Shown: one piece after another, positions 18,806 through 28,196 of the stretch
Layout of the letters: each line of letters begins with the position of its first letter
How positions within the stretch are numbered: position 1 is the stretch's first letter
From: Bradyrhizobium diazoefficiens
GTDB taxonomy: Bacteria; Pseudomonadota; Alphaproteobacteria; Rhizobiales; Xanthobacteraceae
Assembly (NCBI RefSeq): GCF_016616885.1
Contig: NZ_CP067102.1
Span: 2,260,501 to 2,324,500 of the forward strand
Reading direction: 5' to 3'
DNA: 64,000 bases
Notes under the pieces: generated by a model
The model's input: only the letters and a program-made list of their open reading frames with translations
Databases searched by the model: none
What the model was told of the DNA's origin: nothing
Program-made: the position numbers and the translations under genes

Positions 18806-19975
18806 TCAGGCCACCAGTGTGTCGCCGGCCGGAGCCGCGACTGCGGGCGCGGCACGCCGCGACGCCATCAATTCGCTGAATTTCGCAAAGGGCAGGGGCG
18901 CGGCGACGAGATAGCCCTGCCCTTCCTCGACGCCGCATGAGATCAGCGCGCGGACCTGCTCCTCGGTTTCGACGCCTTCCGCAACCACGGTCATGTGGAA
19001 ATCCCTGGCGAGCGCCACCAGCATCTCCACGATTGTCGTCGTCGAGGCGTCCACCGTGATGGTGTCGACGAAAAACTCGAAGCCGGCGCTGAGGATATGC
19101 CTAGGCACGACATTGAACGAGAGCTGGGCTGGAAGTAAGGCTTGAATTCACCCCGAGCCAGCGCACGATCGAGATCGGCGACGGGCCCCTCCATGCGCCG
19201 CGTCCGCGACAGCAGGATACCGAACAGCACGCCGAGTGCGACCGCGACCGCCATCGCCGGCCAGTAGACCTCGCTGTTCCATGTCGACAGCACGGATTTG
19301 TCAATGCGGATGACCGCGCGCAACGGATAGCGCGCTGAGCTTTTCTCAAAATCGACCGGATGCGCCAGGGTCTTGTCGGCCTCGAGCGCGAACTCACCGA
19401 GCTGCGCGCCGTTCTTGAGCGCAAGCAGCACTTCGCCATGGGCGCGCAGCTCGGCCGGCATGATGTCGAACAGGCTGGGATTGATGCCGAGGGATGGCGA
19501 CCAGTGCCTTGTTGTCGCCGATGTCCCTGAGCACGCCGAGCGCGTCGCCGCCGAACTGCTCGACACGGAACAGCATCAGCTTCGAATCGCGCGAGGCAAG
19601 CATGTCGGCCCGATCGACCCAGCCCTTGTCGAATTCGAGCGTCTCGGAATAGGCCGAGCAGATCACCGAGCCGTCGGAATTGACGAGGCGGACGTCCTTC
19701 ACGGCGGAGCGTTGATAGACGTGGAGGCGGATTGCCTGGAGCGAGGCGGGGGCGCATGTGGCGAGCCCGCGGCCGGCCAGCTCGTCAAGGCTCGCGGTCG
19801 CGAAGTCGACGGCGAATTCGGACCGGCGCAGCACGACTTCGGTCAACTCGTCGAGCTGGCGCGTCTGCTGATCCCGGATGAACCGCGTCGCCGCGATATG
19901 ACCGACGAGCGCAAACGCAGCCATGCCCGCAAGCACGAGCGCCGCCAGTAGGAATTTCGGCCGTGCTGCTTTCAT
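18806..19975 (-). pseudogene. Degraded CSS-motif/EAL c-di-GMP phosphodiesterase
   Basis: The pieces of one gene are spread over three frames. The first (19975 down to ~19500) encodes an N-terminal membrane helix and a periplasmic sensor with CSS-like elements (LATCAPASLQ, SDGSVICSAYSETL). A one-base frameshift near 19492-19500 leads into LGINPSLFDIMPAEL, the second helix and the first EAL residues (GEFKPYFQP, near 19128). A second break jumps to LSFNVVPRHILSAGF, then directly to FFVDTITVDASTTTIVEML and VVAEGVETEEQV. Most of the EAL domain, including the EAL motif and metal-binding residues, is missing, so no phosphodiesterase activity is expected. Confidence 0.85.
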
Positions 19976-20130
19976 CCGGCCCGCAGAGGTTAAGAGAGAA
20001 TGACCAGAACTCTAAGCTTGGAGGCGCTAAGATAGGGTTTAAGGCGATCGCATGCGGTTGCGTGAACGTCAGGATCAAGCGACGCGGCAGCGCCCGAAGA
20101 TCTCTGCCGCGACCGGTGGTCTCGGCAGCG

Positions 20131-20295
20131 TCAGAAGTGGCGGCGCAAATGCGATTTCACGCTGACGGGACTGAGATGGCGAGCGCCGGTGCCCATTTTC
20201 CAGCTATCCGGCCTGGTCACCCACAATCGCCACGCCACGAACAGGATATTAACTGCGAACCAAATCGACATCGTGATTAGGAAAGAGTTTGCCAT
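20131..20295 (-). CDS. Small single-helix membrane protein, unknown function
   Basis: This 54-residue product has one hydrophobic helix (SFLITMSIWFAVNILFVAWRLW) near its N-terminus and a basic C-terminus. The ATG at 20295 is chosen over upstream codons of the longer frame because a GGAGG stands 6 bases before it. No family was recognised. Confidence 0.5.
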   Translation of the reverse strand: MANSFLITMSIWFAVNILFVAWRLWVTRPDSWKMGTGARHLSPVSVKSHLRRHF

Positions 20296-20481
20296 GACGG
20301 CCTCCGCCTTCCGCATTCCTTTAGGGAACAATGCTGAGGCGGTCCGAGAGTTCCGCTTGTCAAGTAAAGGCCAGCCCATCGGCGCTGCCCAAATTCTCGT
20401 CATCCGCGGGTCTGGCCCGTCGGGGCAGGCGCGACGACGATCGTCTCATTGCAAGACGATGGCGCCGGCGAGGCGCGGCGT

Positions 20482-20733
20482 TCAACGCCGATTGTAGGAC
20501 CAGCCCTTGTCGACATCGGTCGGGTAGCGGGCCGCGAAGTAGGGATTCTTGAGGCAGTTGCGCGCGGGATCATAGATCCGGTCCGCACATTCGTGGAAAT
20601 TCAGGAATCTGCAATCGAAGCCGAACGCACACCAGGGTGCGCCTTTTGGGAATCCGAACCCCACGGGGACTTGCGCCGACGCCACGGAGGGCAGAGCCAG
20701 CAGCAAGGCTACGACGAGAACGCGGGACAACAT
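20482..20733 (-). CDS. Small secreted cysteine-containing protein (DUF3551-like)
   Basis: The 83-residue protein starts with a signal peptide (MLSRVLVVALLLALPSVASA). The mature part has four cysteines in CAFGFDCRFLNFHECADRI and ARNCLKNPYF, the pattern of the short DUF3551-type secreted proteins frequent in Bradyrhizobium. Disulfide bonds are likely in the periplasm. The ATG at 20733 is preferred to the longer upstream frame because it gives an N-terminal signal peptide. Confidence 0.65.
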   Translation of the reverse strand: MLSRVLVVALLLALPSVASAQVPVGFGFPKGAPWCAFGFDCRFLNFHECADRIYDPARNCLKNPYFAARYPTDVDKGWSYNRR

Positions 20734-20934
20734 GGTGCAATCCTCCAACGAATCATCGATCGGGTACCGAGGCCGCCGAGCGATCGTCCTCGGCGGCAAA
20801 CAGCCGACGTTCAATTGAAGAGTCTAACATCCGCACGCGGAGAGATCGAGGGTGCTGAAGCGTCTGGAATGCGTCGTTTTGCGACTTGCATTCGGCTGGT
20901 GCCGACGGCATTGGCCCGCGTCCACGAATTGTCG

Positions 20935-20968
20935 CTCGCGCTGCGTACGCAGCTCGCGCTGCGTACGC
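20935..20968. repeat. 18-bp tandem repeat, almost two copies
   Basis: The 16-base stretch ctcgcgctgcgtacgc occurs at 20935-20950 and 20953-20968, giving an 18-base period. It lies just beyond the stop codon of the small SANT-like gene and has no obvious coding role. Confidence 0.85.
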
Positions 20969-20971
20969 CGA

Positions 20972-21145
20972 CTAGCTCTTCTTTGCGGCCTTTGACTTGA
21001 GCGCCAGGCCGAGACGCAAGGCCATGCGCTTGATCGCGTCGGGCGATCGCCCGAGCTGCTTTGCCGCCTCCTCCAACGACGTCGAAGATTTGGCCAGCTC
21101 CATGAGCCGGCGGTCTTCCTTGAACGACCAGGGCTTCCGCGCCAT
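20972..21145 (-). CDS. Small SANT/Myb-like DNA-binding protein
   Basis: This 57-residue protein has the layout of a single SANT/Myb-like helix bundle: KPWSFKEDRRLMELAKSS, then LEEAAKQLGRSPDAIKRMA, ending in a lysine-rich tail. The tryptophan and the helix-turn-helix-like second half suggest DNA binding. The start at 21145 fits the fold; the longer frame upstream adds a basic stretch without family character. It is not linked to an operon. Confidence 0.6.
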   Translation of the reverse strand: MARKPWSFKEDRRLMELAKSSTSLEEAAKQLGRSPDAIKRMALRLGLALKSKAAKKS

Positions 21146-21737
21146 AACCGAAATGATCCTCTTGCATCGACACAACGACAAAGCCGCCAAGCGGACCCAT
21201 GTCGCTCGACGGCTTTGCTTGGGTGGGGCCGGGCTTGGGGAAACCCGGGTGCGAAGATGGATATGCGATCGGTGAGACTTCGCAACAAACAACCGGGATT
21301 AAGCTAACCCCTCAACCTTACCGCGAGGAAATCGGCGTCTGGCGCTCCGTACAACTCCGGGGTTTTTCTTGCCTCGCGCGCCGATCAACGACGGTCGCAG
21401 CCATCCGGCCTGACGTTCCGCCACCATGTCCGGTTGCCGCCGAGCCGGTCTCGGCTCTCCCGACAAGACCGCTTGCGAAAATTTCACATGCAGTCGGACG
21501 GTCTCTCGTAAAAGTTGCAAACCATTGTGTTGTTCAAATCCCGCTTGGGCGCACCCTTGGGAAAATTTGTTCCGTCACCCGATGCTGCGCGCCGAATCGA
21601 TTCAAAATTCGTTGAAGATCGATGTCGTGAAGGAGTCCGCGTGCGCATCGTCCGTTTCTCGTCTGCACCTGTCACGAGATCGTCGAATTCGTTCGGCTAT
21701 GATCGTGCGAGCGATACGAATAAAAAAGAAGATCGAG
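21146..21737. other. 592-base stretch without a convincing gene
   Basis: No reading frame here has a recognisable domain, ribosome-binding site and codon pattern together. The area around 21480-21600 is locally less GC-rich and includes a stretch (gttcaaatcccgc near 21533) that superficially resembles a tRNA T-arm but has no matching acceptor or anticodon arms. It also contains the presumed promoter of the small SANT-like gene. Confidence 0.4.
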
Positions 21738-21893
21738 ATGCTTCAAAAAACGCTATCTGCCAAGCCTCTGGCGAAGATCAGAGAGCGGGCATTCGAAGGT
21801 GCCTTTCTCGGCGTTGCGCTGATCGCAATGGCGGGGTGGGCCTATTTCATCATTCTGCTGTCAGTGAAGTTCTTCATCTGGCTGGTTGGTTGA
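21738..21893 (+). CDS. Small single-helix membrane protein, unknown function
   Basis: This 51-residue frame begins MLQKTLSAKPLAKIRERAF and contains one hydrophobic segment (GVALIAMAGWAYFIILLSVKFFIW). An alternative ATG at 21699 would add 13 basic residues. A purine-rich stretch (aaaaaagaagatcgag) precedes 21738. No family was recognised. Confidence 0.4.
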   Translation: MLQKTLSAKPLAKIRERAFEGAFLGVALIAMAGWAYFIILLSVKFFIWLVG

Positions 21894-22056
21894 TGCGAAC
21901 GGCCAGGAAGCAAGCACGCTGCTGCCCAAAAATTCCCGCCTGTGACGACAAAATCAGCGACCGTGATCACGATCTCGACACAACTCGAAGATGAGAATGT
22001 TTGCTCGCCGAATGGAGGCGACGGACGCGCGGCCAAATAAATAGAGAGACGTTCGG

Positions 22057-22209
22057 ATGGGTTTGGTTTCGATTCTGATTTCGATCTTCATTGGCTTCTG
22101 CGTCGGCTATGCGATGCGCGCGCGGCGGGCGCACAGGGAGCAGCGACCGGGCCATGCTGCATGGGAGCGCCAGCACGTGTCGTTTGCCAGGGCGCGCCGT
22201 GCATTCTGA
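22057..22209 (+). CDS. Very small membrane protein, unknown function
   Basis: The 50-residue frame starts MGLVSILISIFIGFCVGYAM, one hydrophobic helix, followed by an arginine-rich cytoplasmic-type tail (RARRAHREQRPGH). A purine-rich stretch (agagagacg) lies before the ATG. This helix-plus-basic-tail plan suits a small inner-membrane protein, but there is no family support. Confidence 0.4.
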   Translation: MGLVSILISIFIGFCVGYAMRARRAHREQRPGHAAWERQHVSFARARRAF

Positions 22210-22374
22210 GTGGATTCCGCCGAAAGCATACGGCGCGAAAGCAACCATACCTGACAGGTTGGACCGTGCCGGACATTGTTCCCCTTGGATCTCCTTATTG
22301 AGTTGCGCACAGTTCTTGCAGGCGTTGTCCTGTTGGTCTGAGCGGCCCGTGGATTGCGAAAGAGGTGGTGCGGC

Positions 22375-22665
22375 ATGACGAGCGTCAGGAACACCAATGC
22401 GCCGCGGCGATATTTCGTCGATGCGGTCGGCAGGCGCGTTCTGATCGGTCTTACGCCCGAGGAGACTTTTGAGTTCGAGCGGCTCGACAGCGAACCGGAT
22501 GGCGGTCGAACCGAAGCGATCTGGAAAGAGCAGAGCTCTCCGCCTGCTCCCGGCGAGCAGCGCTGGCTGGAGCTATATGCCAAGCATGAAGATGCATGGA
22601 AGCTCTGGATGGCACAGAGCCGCGTCGATCGACCCTATGTTGAGTCCTATAGGCCGGAGCCCTAG
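22375..22665 (+). CDS. Hypothetical protein, 96 residues
   Basis: The frame starts MTSVRNTNAPRRYFVDAVGR at an ATG preceded by aaagaggtgg. The protein is soluble, with a short beta-like N-terminal half (RRVLIGLTPEETFEFERL) and an aromatic C-terminal half (RWLELYAKHEDAWKLWM). No domain was recognised. Its last bases overlap the end of the convergent 68-residue gene. Confidence 0.6.
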   Translation: MTSVRNTNAPRRYFVDAVGRRVLIGLTPEETFEFERLDSEPDGGRTEAIWKEQSSPPAPGEQRWLELYAKHEDAWKLWMAQSRVDRPYVESYRPEP

Positions 22666-22868
22666 GTCAACTCGTCCGGGCTGGCTGGCGCGGGAAAAAG
22701 CTTCGCGAGGCGGTCCAGCCCCATCCCGCGTACTCTTGCGTTCAGAGCATGCCGGGCCATGACGTGCCTGAACTTCCATTCAGGGCCAGAAAACTGGTCC
22801 GCGTCCCAGATCTGTGGTCTCGGACGACCATCCAGGCCGCGAATCCAGACGAAGTATGATTCGTCCAT
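22662..22868 (-). CDS. Hypothetical protein, 68 residues
   Basis: The small soluble protein begins MDESYFVWIRGLDGRPRPQI and contains WDADQFSGPEWKFRHVMARH. No domain was recognised. It is convergent with the previous gene, the two stop codons overlapping at 22662-22665. Codon use looks coding, but support is limited. Confidence 0.5.
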   Translation of the reverse strand: MDESYFVWIRGLDGRPRPQIWDADQFSGPEWKFRHVMARHALNARVRGMGLDRLAKLFPAPASPDELT

Positions 22869-22958
22869 CCTCGTATGAGTCCCTCTTGCAGATCGGCGCG
22901 GTCAGCCTGGCGTCACATCTTGCCGGACGGCAGCTGCCACGAGGGGGTGGTCGATCCG

Positions 22959-24023
22959 CTAGCCGAGACCGATACGCTTCTGCTGATAGCCGCGATCGAG
23001 AATGGCTTGCCACCAGTTGCGACTGTCGAAGAACCAGCGAACCGTCTTGGCGAGGCCGCTTTCGAAATTCTCGTCAGCGCGCCAGCCGAGCTCGCGCTCG
23101 AGCTTCGAAGCATCGATCGCGTAGCGGCGATCGTGACCGGGGCGGTCGGCGACGAACGAAATAAGGCCGCGCCGGGAGCCCGCCGTGCGCGGCGACATGT
23201 CGTCCAGCAGGTCGCAAATGCTTTCCACAACGTGCAAATTGCTGCGCTCGTTTCGGCCGCCGACATTGTACGTCTCGCCGACCGCACCGCGCTCGAGCAC
23301 GAGCGTGAGCGCCTTGGCGTGATCCTCGACGTAGAGCCAGTCGCGAATGTTCTGTCCGTCGCCGTAAACCGGCAGCGGCTCGCCGGCGAGCCCCTTGATG
23401 ATGATGTGGGGAATGAGCTTCTCGGGAAAGTGATACGGCCCGTAATTGTTCGAGCAGTTCGTCACCATCGTCGGAAGGTCGTAGGTCTCGCGCCAGGCGC
23501 GAACCAGATGGTCGGAGGATGCCTTGCTCGCCGAGTAGGGCGAGTTGGGTGAATAGGACGTGGCCTCGGTGAAGTAACCGTCCTTGCCGAGCGACCCGAA
23601 CACCTCGTCCGTGGAGATGTGGAGAAAGCGGAATTGCGAGCGGCGATCCGGGCTCAGGGCCCTCCAGTATCGCAGCGCTTCCTGCAGCAGCGTGAAGGTG
23701 CCGACGATGTTGGTCTGGATGAATTCGCCGGGGCCGTCGATCGAACGATCGACATGGCTCTCGGCCGCCAGATTCATCACCGCGACGGGCTGGTACTTCT
23801 CGAACAGCTTGCGAAGCGAGGCTGCCTCGCAAATGCACTGCTTCTCGAATGCATAACGCGGGTTTGCTTCGGCGCCAGGGATCGACTCGAGATTCGCCGC
23901 ATACGTCAGCTTGTCGATATTGACGACGCGCGCGTGCGTGTCGCGGAGGAGATGACGGACGACTGCAGAGCCGATGAAACCTGCACCGCCCGTGACGAAA
24001 ATCGTGGAGCCTTCGAAACGCAT
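22959..24023 (-). CDS. rfbB: dTDP-glucose 4,6-dehydratase
   Basis: The 354-residue enzyme converts dTDP-glucose to dTDP-4-keto-6-deoxyglucose, the second step of dTDP-L-rhamnose synthesis. It is an extended short-chain dehydrogenase with the NAD-binding [13 protein letters not shown] at the N-terminus, [12 protein letters not shown], the catalytic [15 protein letters not shown], and [14 protein letters not shown]. It lies 12 bases downstream of rfbA on the same strand, forming an operon. The partner genes rfbC and rfbD are transcribed divergently. Confidence 0.95.
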   Translation of the reverse strand: MRFEGSTIFVTGGAGFIGSAVVRHLLRDTHARVVNIDKLTYAANLESIPGAEANPRYAFEKQCICEAASLRKLFEKYQPVAVMNLAAESHVDRSIDGPGEFIQTNIVGTFTLLQEALRYWRALSPDRRSQFRFLHISTDEVFGSLGKDGYFTEATSYSPNSPYSASKASSDHLVRAWRETYDLPTMVTNCSNNYGPYHFPEKLIPHIIIKGLAGEPLPVYGDGQNIRDWLYVEDHAKALTLVLERGAVGETYNVGGRNERSNLHVVESICDLLDDMSPRTAGSRRGLISFVADRPGHDRRYAIDASKLERELGWRADENFESGLAKTVRWFFDSRNWWQAILDRGYQQKRIGLG

Positions 24024-24035
24024 GGATGATCTGCC

Positions 24036-24917
24036 TCAGTCTTGAGCGGCGAAGGAACGGGCTACCGATTGCAGATACTCGCCGTAGCTGCTCTTGGCGG
24101 TCCTCTCTGCAACCTTCTTGAAGGCTTCGAGAGAAATGTAACCGCGCCGCAACGCGATTTCCTCGGGGCAGGCGATGCGCAAGCCCTGGCGCTGTTCCAG
24201 GATCTGAACGAAGTGGCTGGCTTCGACCAGCGAGGCGTGCGTCCCGGTGTCGAGCCAGGCAAACCCGCGCCCGAGCACTTCGACGAACAGGTCGCCACGT
24301 GCGAGGTAGGCATTGTTCACGTCGGTGATCTCGATCTCGCCGCGCGCCGAAGGCTTGATCCCCGCAGCGATGTCGACCACGCCGTTGTCGTAGAAATAGA
24401 GGCCAGTGACGGCCACATTCGACTTCGGCTGCTTGGGCTTCTCTTCGATCGAGCGCGCGCGTCCGTCACTATCGAGCTCGACCACGCCGTATTGCTCGGG
24501 TGAGTTGACGACATAGCCGAAGATCGTGGCGCCGCTCTTGCGAGTTGCCGCCCTGGCCAGCATTTCCGGAAGTCCGTGGCCGTAAAAGATATTGTCTCCG
24601 AGAACCAGCGCGACGGAATCCGATCCCACGAATTCGCGACCGACGATGAAGGCGTCGGCAAGACCGCGCGGAGACTCTTGTGTGGCGTACGAGAAGTTGA
24701 TGCCGATCTCGGACCCGTCGCCGAGCAGGCGCTGGAACAGCGGCTTGTCCTGCGGCGTCGAGATGATGAGAATGTCGCGAATTCCAGCGAGCATCAATGT
24801 CGACAGCGGATAGTAGATCATCGGCTTGTCAAAAACCGGAAGCAGCTGCTTCGATACCACTGTCGTGACGGGAAAAAGGCGTGAGCCTGTTCCGCCAGCG
24901 AGTATAATTCCCTTCAT
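24036..24917 (-). CDS. rfbA: Glucose-1-phosphate thymidylyltransferase
   Basis: The 293-residue nucleotidyltransferase makes dTDP-glucose from glucose-1-phosphate and dTTP, the first step of the rhamnose pathway. It shows the nucleotide-binding [11 protein letters not shown], then [31 protein letters not shown] and the [16 protein letters not shown] region typical of RmlA. Its start is 85 bases from the divergent rfbC start, so the two operons share a promoter region. Confidence 0.95.
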   Translation of the reverse strand: MKGIILAGGTGSRLFPVTTVVSKQLLPVFDKPMIYYPLSTLMLAGIRDILIISTPQDKPLFQRLLGDGSEIGINFSYATQESPRGLADAFIVGREFVGSDSVALVLGDNIFYGHGLPEMLARAATRKSGATIFGYVVNSPEQYGVVELDSDGRARSIEEKPKQPKSNVAVTGLYFYDNGVVDIAAGIKPSARGEIEITDVNNAYLARGDLFVEVLGRGFAWLDTGTHASLVEASHFVQILEQRQGLRIACPEEIALRRGYISLEAFKKVAERTAKSSYGEYLQSVARSFAAQD

Positions 24918-25002
24918 AGGTCCCTCTGGTTTACCAATTCGAAAATATCAGATAGTGTGCGCTGCACAAGATCGTTGTGTGTGCGGAGCAGAAGACGCTG
25001 CA

Positions 25003-25557
25003 ATGAACGTTATCAAGACAGACCTGCCCGAGGTTTTGATCATCGAGCCGAAGCTATTCGGCGATCAACGCGGCTTTTTCTTGGAGACCTACCAATTCGA
25101 GCGCTACGCGCAGAGCGGAGTTGCGCAGCCGTTCGTTCAGGACAATCTGTCACGCTCGCGTCATGGCGTGTTGCGTGGGCTGCACCTACAAAATCCGGGC
25201 GCGCAGGGCAAGCTGGTCACGGCGCTCCGCGGTCGCGTCCTGGATGTTGCTGTCGACGTCCGCGTCGGTAGCCCAAATTTTGGGCGTCATGTTGCTGTCG
25301 AACTGAACGAGGAGAATCGGCGGCAATTGTGGGTTCCTCGCGGCTTCGCGCATGGCTTTGCCGTTCTCTCCGAGACGGCCGATTTCTTCTACAAATGCGA
25401 CGCGCTCTACAGCCCGAAGGACGAGATCTCGGTTCGATGGAACGACCCGGCGATCGGTATTGACTGGGGCCTCGCAGACCCCGCGCTTTCGCCCAAGGAT
25501 GCCGATGCGCCCTTGCTCGCGGATGTGAAGAATCTCCCGCGCTACGGGGAGATCTGA
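25003..25557 (+). CDS. rfbC: dTDP-4-dehydrorhamnose 3,5-epimerase
   Basis: The 184-residue cupin-fold enzyme epimerises dTDP-4-keto-6-deoxyglucose at C3 and C5. The family motifs are present: FGDQRGFFLETYQ, SRSRHGVLRGLHLQNP with the catalytic histidine, VDVRVGSPNFG, and WVPRGFAHGFAVLSE. The start at 25003 is chosen because the family begins with V-I-x-T-xLPEVLIIEPK. The gene ends one base before the rfbD start. Confidence 0.95.
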   Translation: MNVIKTDLPEVLIIEPKLFGDQRGFFLETYQFERYAQSGVAQPFVQDNLSRSRHGVLRGLHLQNPGAQGKLVTALRGRVLDVAVDVRVGSPNFGRHVAVELNEENRRQLWVPRGFAHGFAVLSETADFFYKCDALYSPKDEISVRWNDPAIGIDWGLADPALSPKDADAPLLADVKNLPRYGEI

Positions 25558-25558
25558 C

Positions 25559-26455
25559 ATGAAGATCCTTCTGACGGGCACTGCGGGACAGGTGGGCGGA
25601 GCTCTGCTTCCGCTGCTTCAAGGGCGGGCCGATATCGTTGCGCCGGCGCTCGAAGAGTTCGATCTGTCGCGGCCGGACGAGCTTGCCGGCAAGCTGGATT
25701 CGATCAAGCCGGATCTGATCATCAATCCCGCCGCCTACACGGCTGTCGATCGTGCGGAAGACGAGCGAGAGCTCGCCTTTCGAATCAATGCGGAATCTCC
25801 CAGGGCCATCGCCCAGTGGGCGGCGCCCCGCGGCGTGCCGCTGGTGCACTTTTCGACGGACTATGTCTTCGACGGCTCCGGCGATCGTGCCTGGCGCGAG
25901 GACAGCACGCCGGCGCCTCTCTCGGTGTATGGCCAAAGCAAGCTTGCCGGCGACCAGGCCATTGCCGAGGCAGGTGCTCTGCATGTGATCGCGCGTACGT
26001 CCTGGGTATACGCTGCCACCGGTGCGAATTTTCTCAAGACGATCGTGCGCCTGGCCGGAGAGCGCGAGCAATTGAAGATCGTAGGCGACCAGGTCGGCGC
26101 GCCAACGACAGCCGATACGATTTCGCAAGCAGTGGTTGCAATGCTGCCGCAGAGCGACGATGACCTTCGCAAGACGTTCGAGGCGCGAGGCGGCGTCGTC
26201 AATCTGGTCTGTGCGGGCGAGACCAGCTGGCACGGCTTTGCGACTGCGATCGTTGCCGGGTTGCAATCGAGGGGCGCCAAATTCGCCGTGAAGGAAATCG
26301 TTCCGATCCGATCGGACGAATTTCCGGTCAAGGCGAAGCGGCCCGCCAATTCTCGCCTTGACCTCACGCGGCTGCGCGAGCGGTTCGGCATTACGCCGCC
26401 CAGCTGGCAGCAGGCGCTCGATCGCGAGCTGGATGCCCTCAAGGCGACGATCTGA
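25559..26455 (+). CDS. rfbD: dTDP-4-dehydrorhamnose reductase
   Basis: The 298-residue enzyme reduces dTDP-4-keto-L-rhamnose to dTDP-L-rhamnose. It has the N-terminal nucleotide-binding LLTGTAGQVGGALLP, INPAAYTAVDRAEDE, STDYVFDGSG, and the catalytic YGQSKLAGDQAI. It directly follows rfbC and completes the pathway, so the island can supply L-rhamnose for its glycosyltransferases. Confidence 0.95.
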   Translation: MKILLTGTAGQVGGALLPLLQGRADIVAPALEEFDLSRPDELAGKLDSIKPDLIINPAAYTAVDRAEDERELAFRINAESPRAIAQWAAPRGVPLVHFSTDYVFDGSGDRAWREDSTPAPLSVYGQSKLAGDQAIAEAGALHVIARTSWVYAATGANFLKTIVRLAGEREQLKIVGDQVGAPTTADTISQAVVAMLPQSDDDLRKTFEARGGVVNLVCAGETSWHGFATAIVAGLQSRGAKFAVKEIVPIRSDEFPVKAKRPANSRLDLTRLRERFGITPPSWQQALDRELDALKATI

Positions 26456-26565
26456 ACGCGGGTTCACAGGGCGGCATCGGAGCACAACGTTCCGCAGCCT
26501 TTAAACTTTGTTAACCATCCAGGGCCCATTTTCCGGGTTGGCGCCTCGAACCGGAAAGTGCACGC

Positions 26566-26988
26566 ATGTTTCAGCTCTTCTTGCGGGCCCGCACTCACAA
26601 TTTCCTGAAAGACCGTTTCGGCGGGGAGCAGACGTTCCGCGCCCGCTCGCCCGAGCGCGACGCCGACACTGATCGCACGCGCATCGGGGCCATCATGGTC
26701 GCAATCGAGGACGCGCTGCATGCGGCGGAGCGTGAGCAATCAGGACTGAACCGCCGGGTGGAGGACGTGCTGGCGCGCGCGGCCGTGACCATCGGCAATG
26801 GCGACGACGAATATCTGGAGCGTGAGGCGCTGGACAATCACCATCAGGATCTGTTCGACAAGGAAATCCTGAACGGCCAGCGCAGGCTCAAGGAACTCAG
26901 CGCCTCGATCGCCCATTTCAAATTCCTGAAGGCCGCGATGCTCAGCCGATTCCCGGAATACCGGCCGTCGGCAAGCCAGACCAATTGA
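26566..26988 (+). CDS. Hypothetical protein, 140 residues
   Basis: The soluble, highly charged protein begins MFQLFLRARTHNFLKDRFGG and is mainly helical (MVAIEDALHAAEREQSGLNRR, IAHFKFLKAAMLSRF). No domain was recognised. It lies 110 bases after rfbD on the same strand and converges on the phosphatase gene. Its codon use matches its neighbours. Confidence 0.65.
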   Translation: MFQLFLRARTHNFLKDRFGGEQTFRARSPERDADTDRTRIGAIMVAIEDALHAAEREQSGLNRRVEDVLARAAVTIGNGDDEYLEREALDNHHQDLFDKEILNGQRRLKELSASIAHFKFLKAAMLSRFPEYRPSASQTN

Positions 26989-27015
26989 CGCTTCGCGCCG
27001 CGCGCAGGCGCGTCG

Positions 27016-27759
27016 CTAGATCGCGAGCATGCTGTTGCCCTGAATCGACAGCAGGGTCAGGTTGCCGGTCGCATACGCTCCGGTGTCGATATTGGCACGG
27101 TTCTCGAGCAGCTCGGCCTGGCGCACCGGCGTATGGCCGTGCACGACGTATTTGCCGAAACGCTTCTTGCTCTGGAGAAATTCGTCCCTGATCCACAGCA
27201 GATCCTGCTCCCGCTGCTCGGATAGGGGGATTCCCGGACGAACGCCGGCATGCACGAAGAAGAAGTCGCCGCATGTGAATGTCGGCCGCAACTGGCGCAG
27301 GAACGCAATGTGCTGCGGCGGCATCGCGGAGGTGAGCTCGCGCACGAGATCGGACTGTTCGTCCTTGCTGAGATCGGGCGTTGCCGAGATTCCGTAGGAC
27401 ATCAAGGTCTGGAGGCCGCCGAACTGAAACCAGTCGGCGGTGCGCGAGGGATCATCCAGCACCGAGGTGAAATAGGCCTCGTGATTGCCCTTGAGAAAGA
27501 CCGTGTTGCGGCGGCGGCTGCGGTCGATCAGCAGATCGAGGGTGTGACGCGAGTCCGGTCCGCGATCGATGTAGTCGCCGAGAAAGACCTCGATCGCGCG
27601 ATAGGGTCGGCTATTTGCCATGTCCGCATCGATGACGGCGAACATTTGCTCGAGCAGATGCGCGCAGCCGTGGATGTCACTGAGTGCGTAGATCCGCACG
27701 CCGTTCGGCAGCTTCGGCCGGGGCGGGTTCTGAGTCGGGATTGTGACCATGGGGTCCAA
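27016..27759 (-). CDS. Serine/threonine-type metallophosphatase (PPP family)
   Basis: The 247-residue enzyme has the full set of calcineurin-like phosphoesterase motifs: SDIHGCAHLLEQ, FLGDYIDRGPDSR, LKGNHEAYF, and the metal-binding histidines in FFVHAGVRPG and VVHGHTPV. These are the two-metal site residues of bacterial PPP phosphatases, which dephosphorylate proteins or small phosphoesters. It lies among polysaccharide genes, which also include a tyrosine kinase; PPP enzymes are usually Ser/Thr-specific, so a direct link to that kinase is unproven. Confidence 0.9.
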   Translation of the reverse strand: MDPMVTIPTQNPPRPKLPNGVRIYALSDIHGCAHLLEQMFAVIDADMANSRPYRAIEVFLGDYIDRGPDSRHTLDLLIDRSRRRNTVFLKGNHEAYFTSVLDDPSRTADWFQFGGLQTLMSYGISATPDLSKDEQSDLVRELTSAMPPQHIAFLRQLRPTFTCGDFFFVHAGVRPGIPLSEQREQDLLWIRDEFLQSKKRFGKYVVHGHTPVRQAELLENRANIDTGAYATGNLTLLSIQGNSMLAI

Positions 27760-27917
27760 CTCTTTCAGAGAGCTTCGCCCGGGATGTCAATATGCTATCG
27801 ACGAATTCGGGCCGGCACGAGCGGCTTTTTTGTCCACGCCAAGTGAACGCCGGTTCGTGCGGCTGTCCTCTCACCCGTGCGGTCCGATGAGGCGTCGATT
27901 TGCGGCGCTTGGTGCAC

Positions 27918-28196
27918 TCAGCCGAAGCTGCGGCTGTCGAACGACGGTGAAGCCTTGGTGCGATTCGCCGCCGCACGCATGCGAAGCAGAAGGGCGCCAC
28001 AGAGATAGCCAAGCTGGAGCACGGCGGCAAAGACAATGACCATAACGACAATGTGAGCCGGGCCCTGTCCCTGCCATGCAGAGACGGCGCCGATCATCGC
28101 TCCGCCCAGCACGATCGCCGGAGGCAGAATGAAAATCCGGAATCGGCCGCCGAGCAACGATCCGATCAGCAGACTGAAAATGGCGACGGTACTCAC
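27918..28196 (-). CDS. Small membrane protein, possibly ExoX/SyrA-like regulator of exopolysaccharide synthesis
   Basis: The 92-residue protein has two or three hydrophobic segments (IFSLLIGSLLGG, FILPPAIVLGGAMIGAV, VMVIVFAAVLQLGYLCGALLL). The last resembles the AVxxQxGYFxxVLFLV helix of small rhizobial exopolysaccharide repressor proteins such as ExoX. In Sinorhizobium ExoX lies beside exoY and inhibits it after translation. Here the gene is divergent from the initiating sugar transferase across 344 bases. The resemblance is weak, so an unrelated small membrane protein is possible. Confidence 0.45.
   Translation of the reverse strand: MSTVAIFSLLIGSLLGGRFRIFILPPAIVLGGAMIGAVSAWQGQGPAHIVVMVIVFAAVLQLGYLCGALLLRMRAAANRTKASPSFDSRSFG

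Noticed and set aside
21480..21600. Possible tRNA-like segment (gttcaaatcccgc)
   Set aside because: No acceptor stem, D-arm or anticodon arm can be folded around the T-arm-like stretch.
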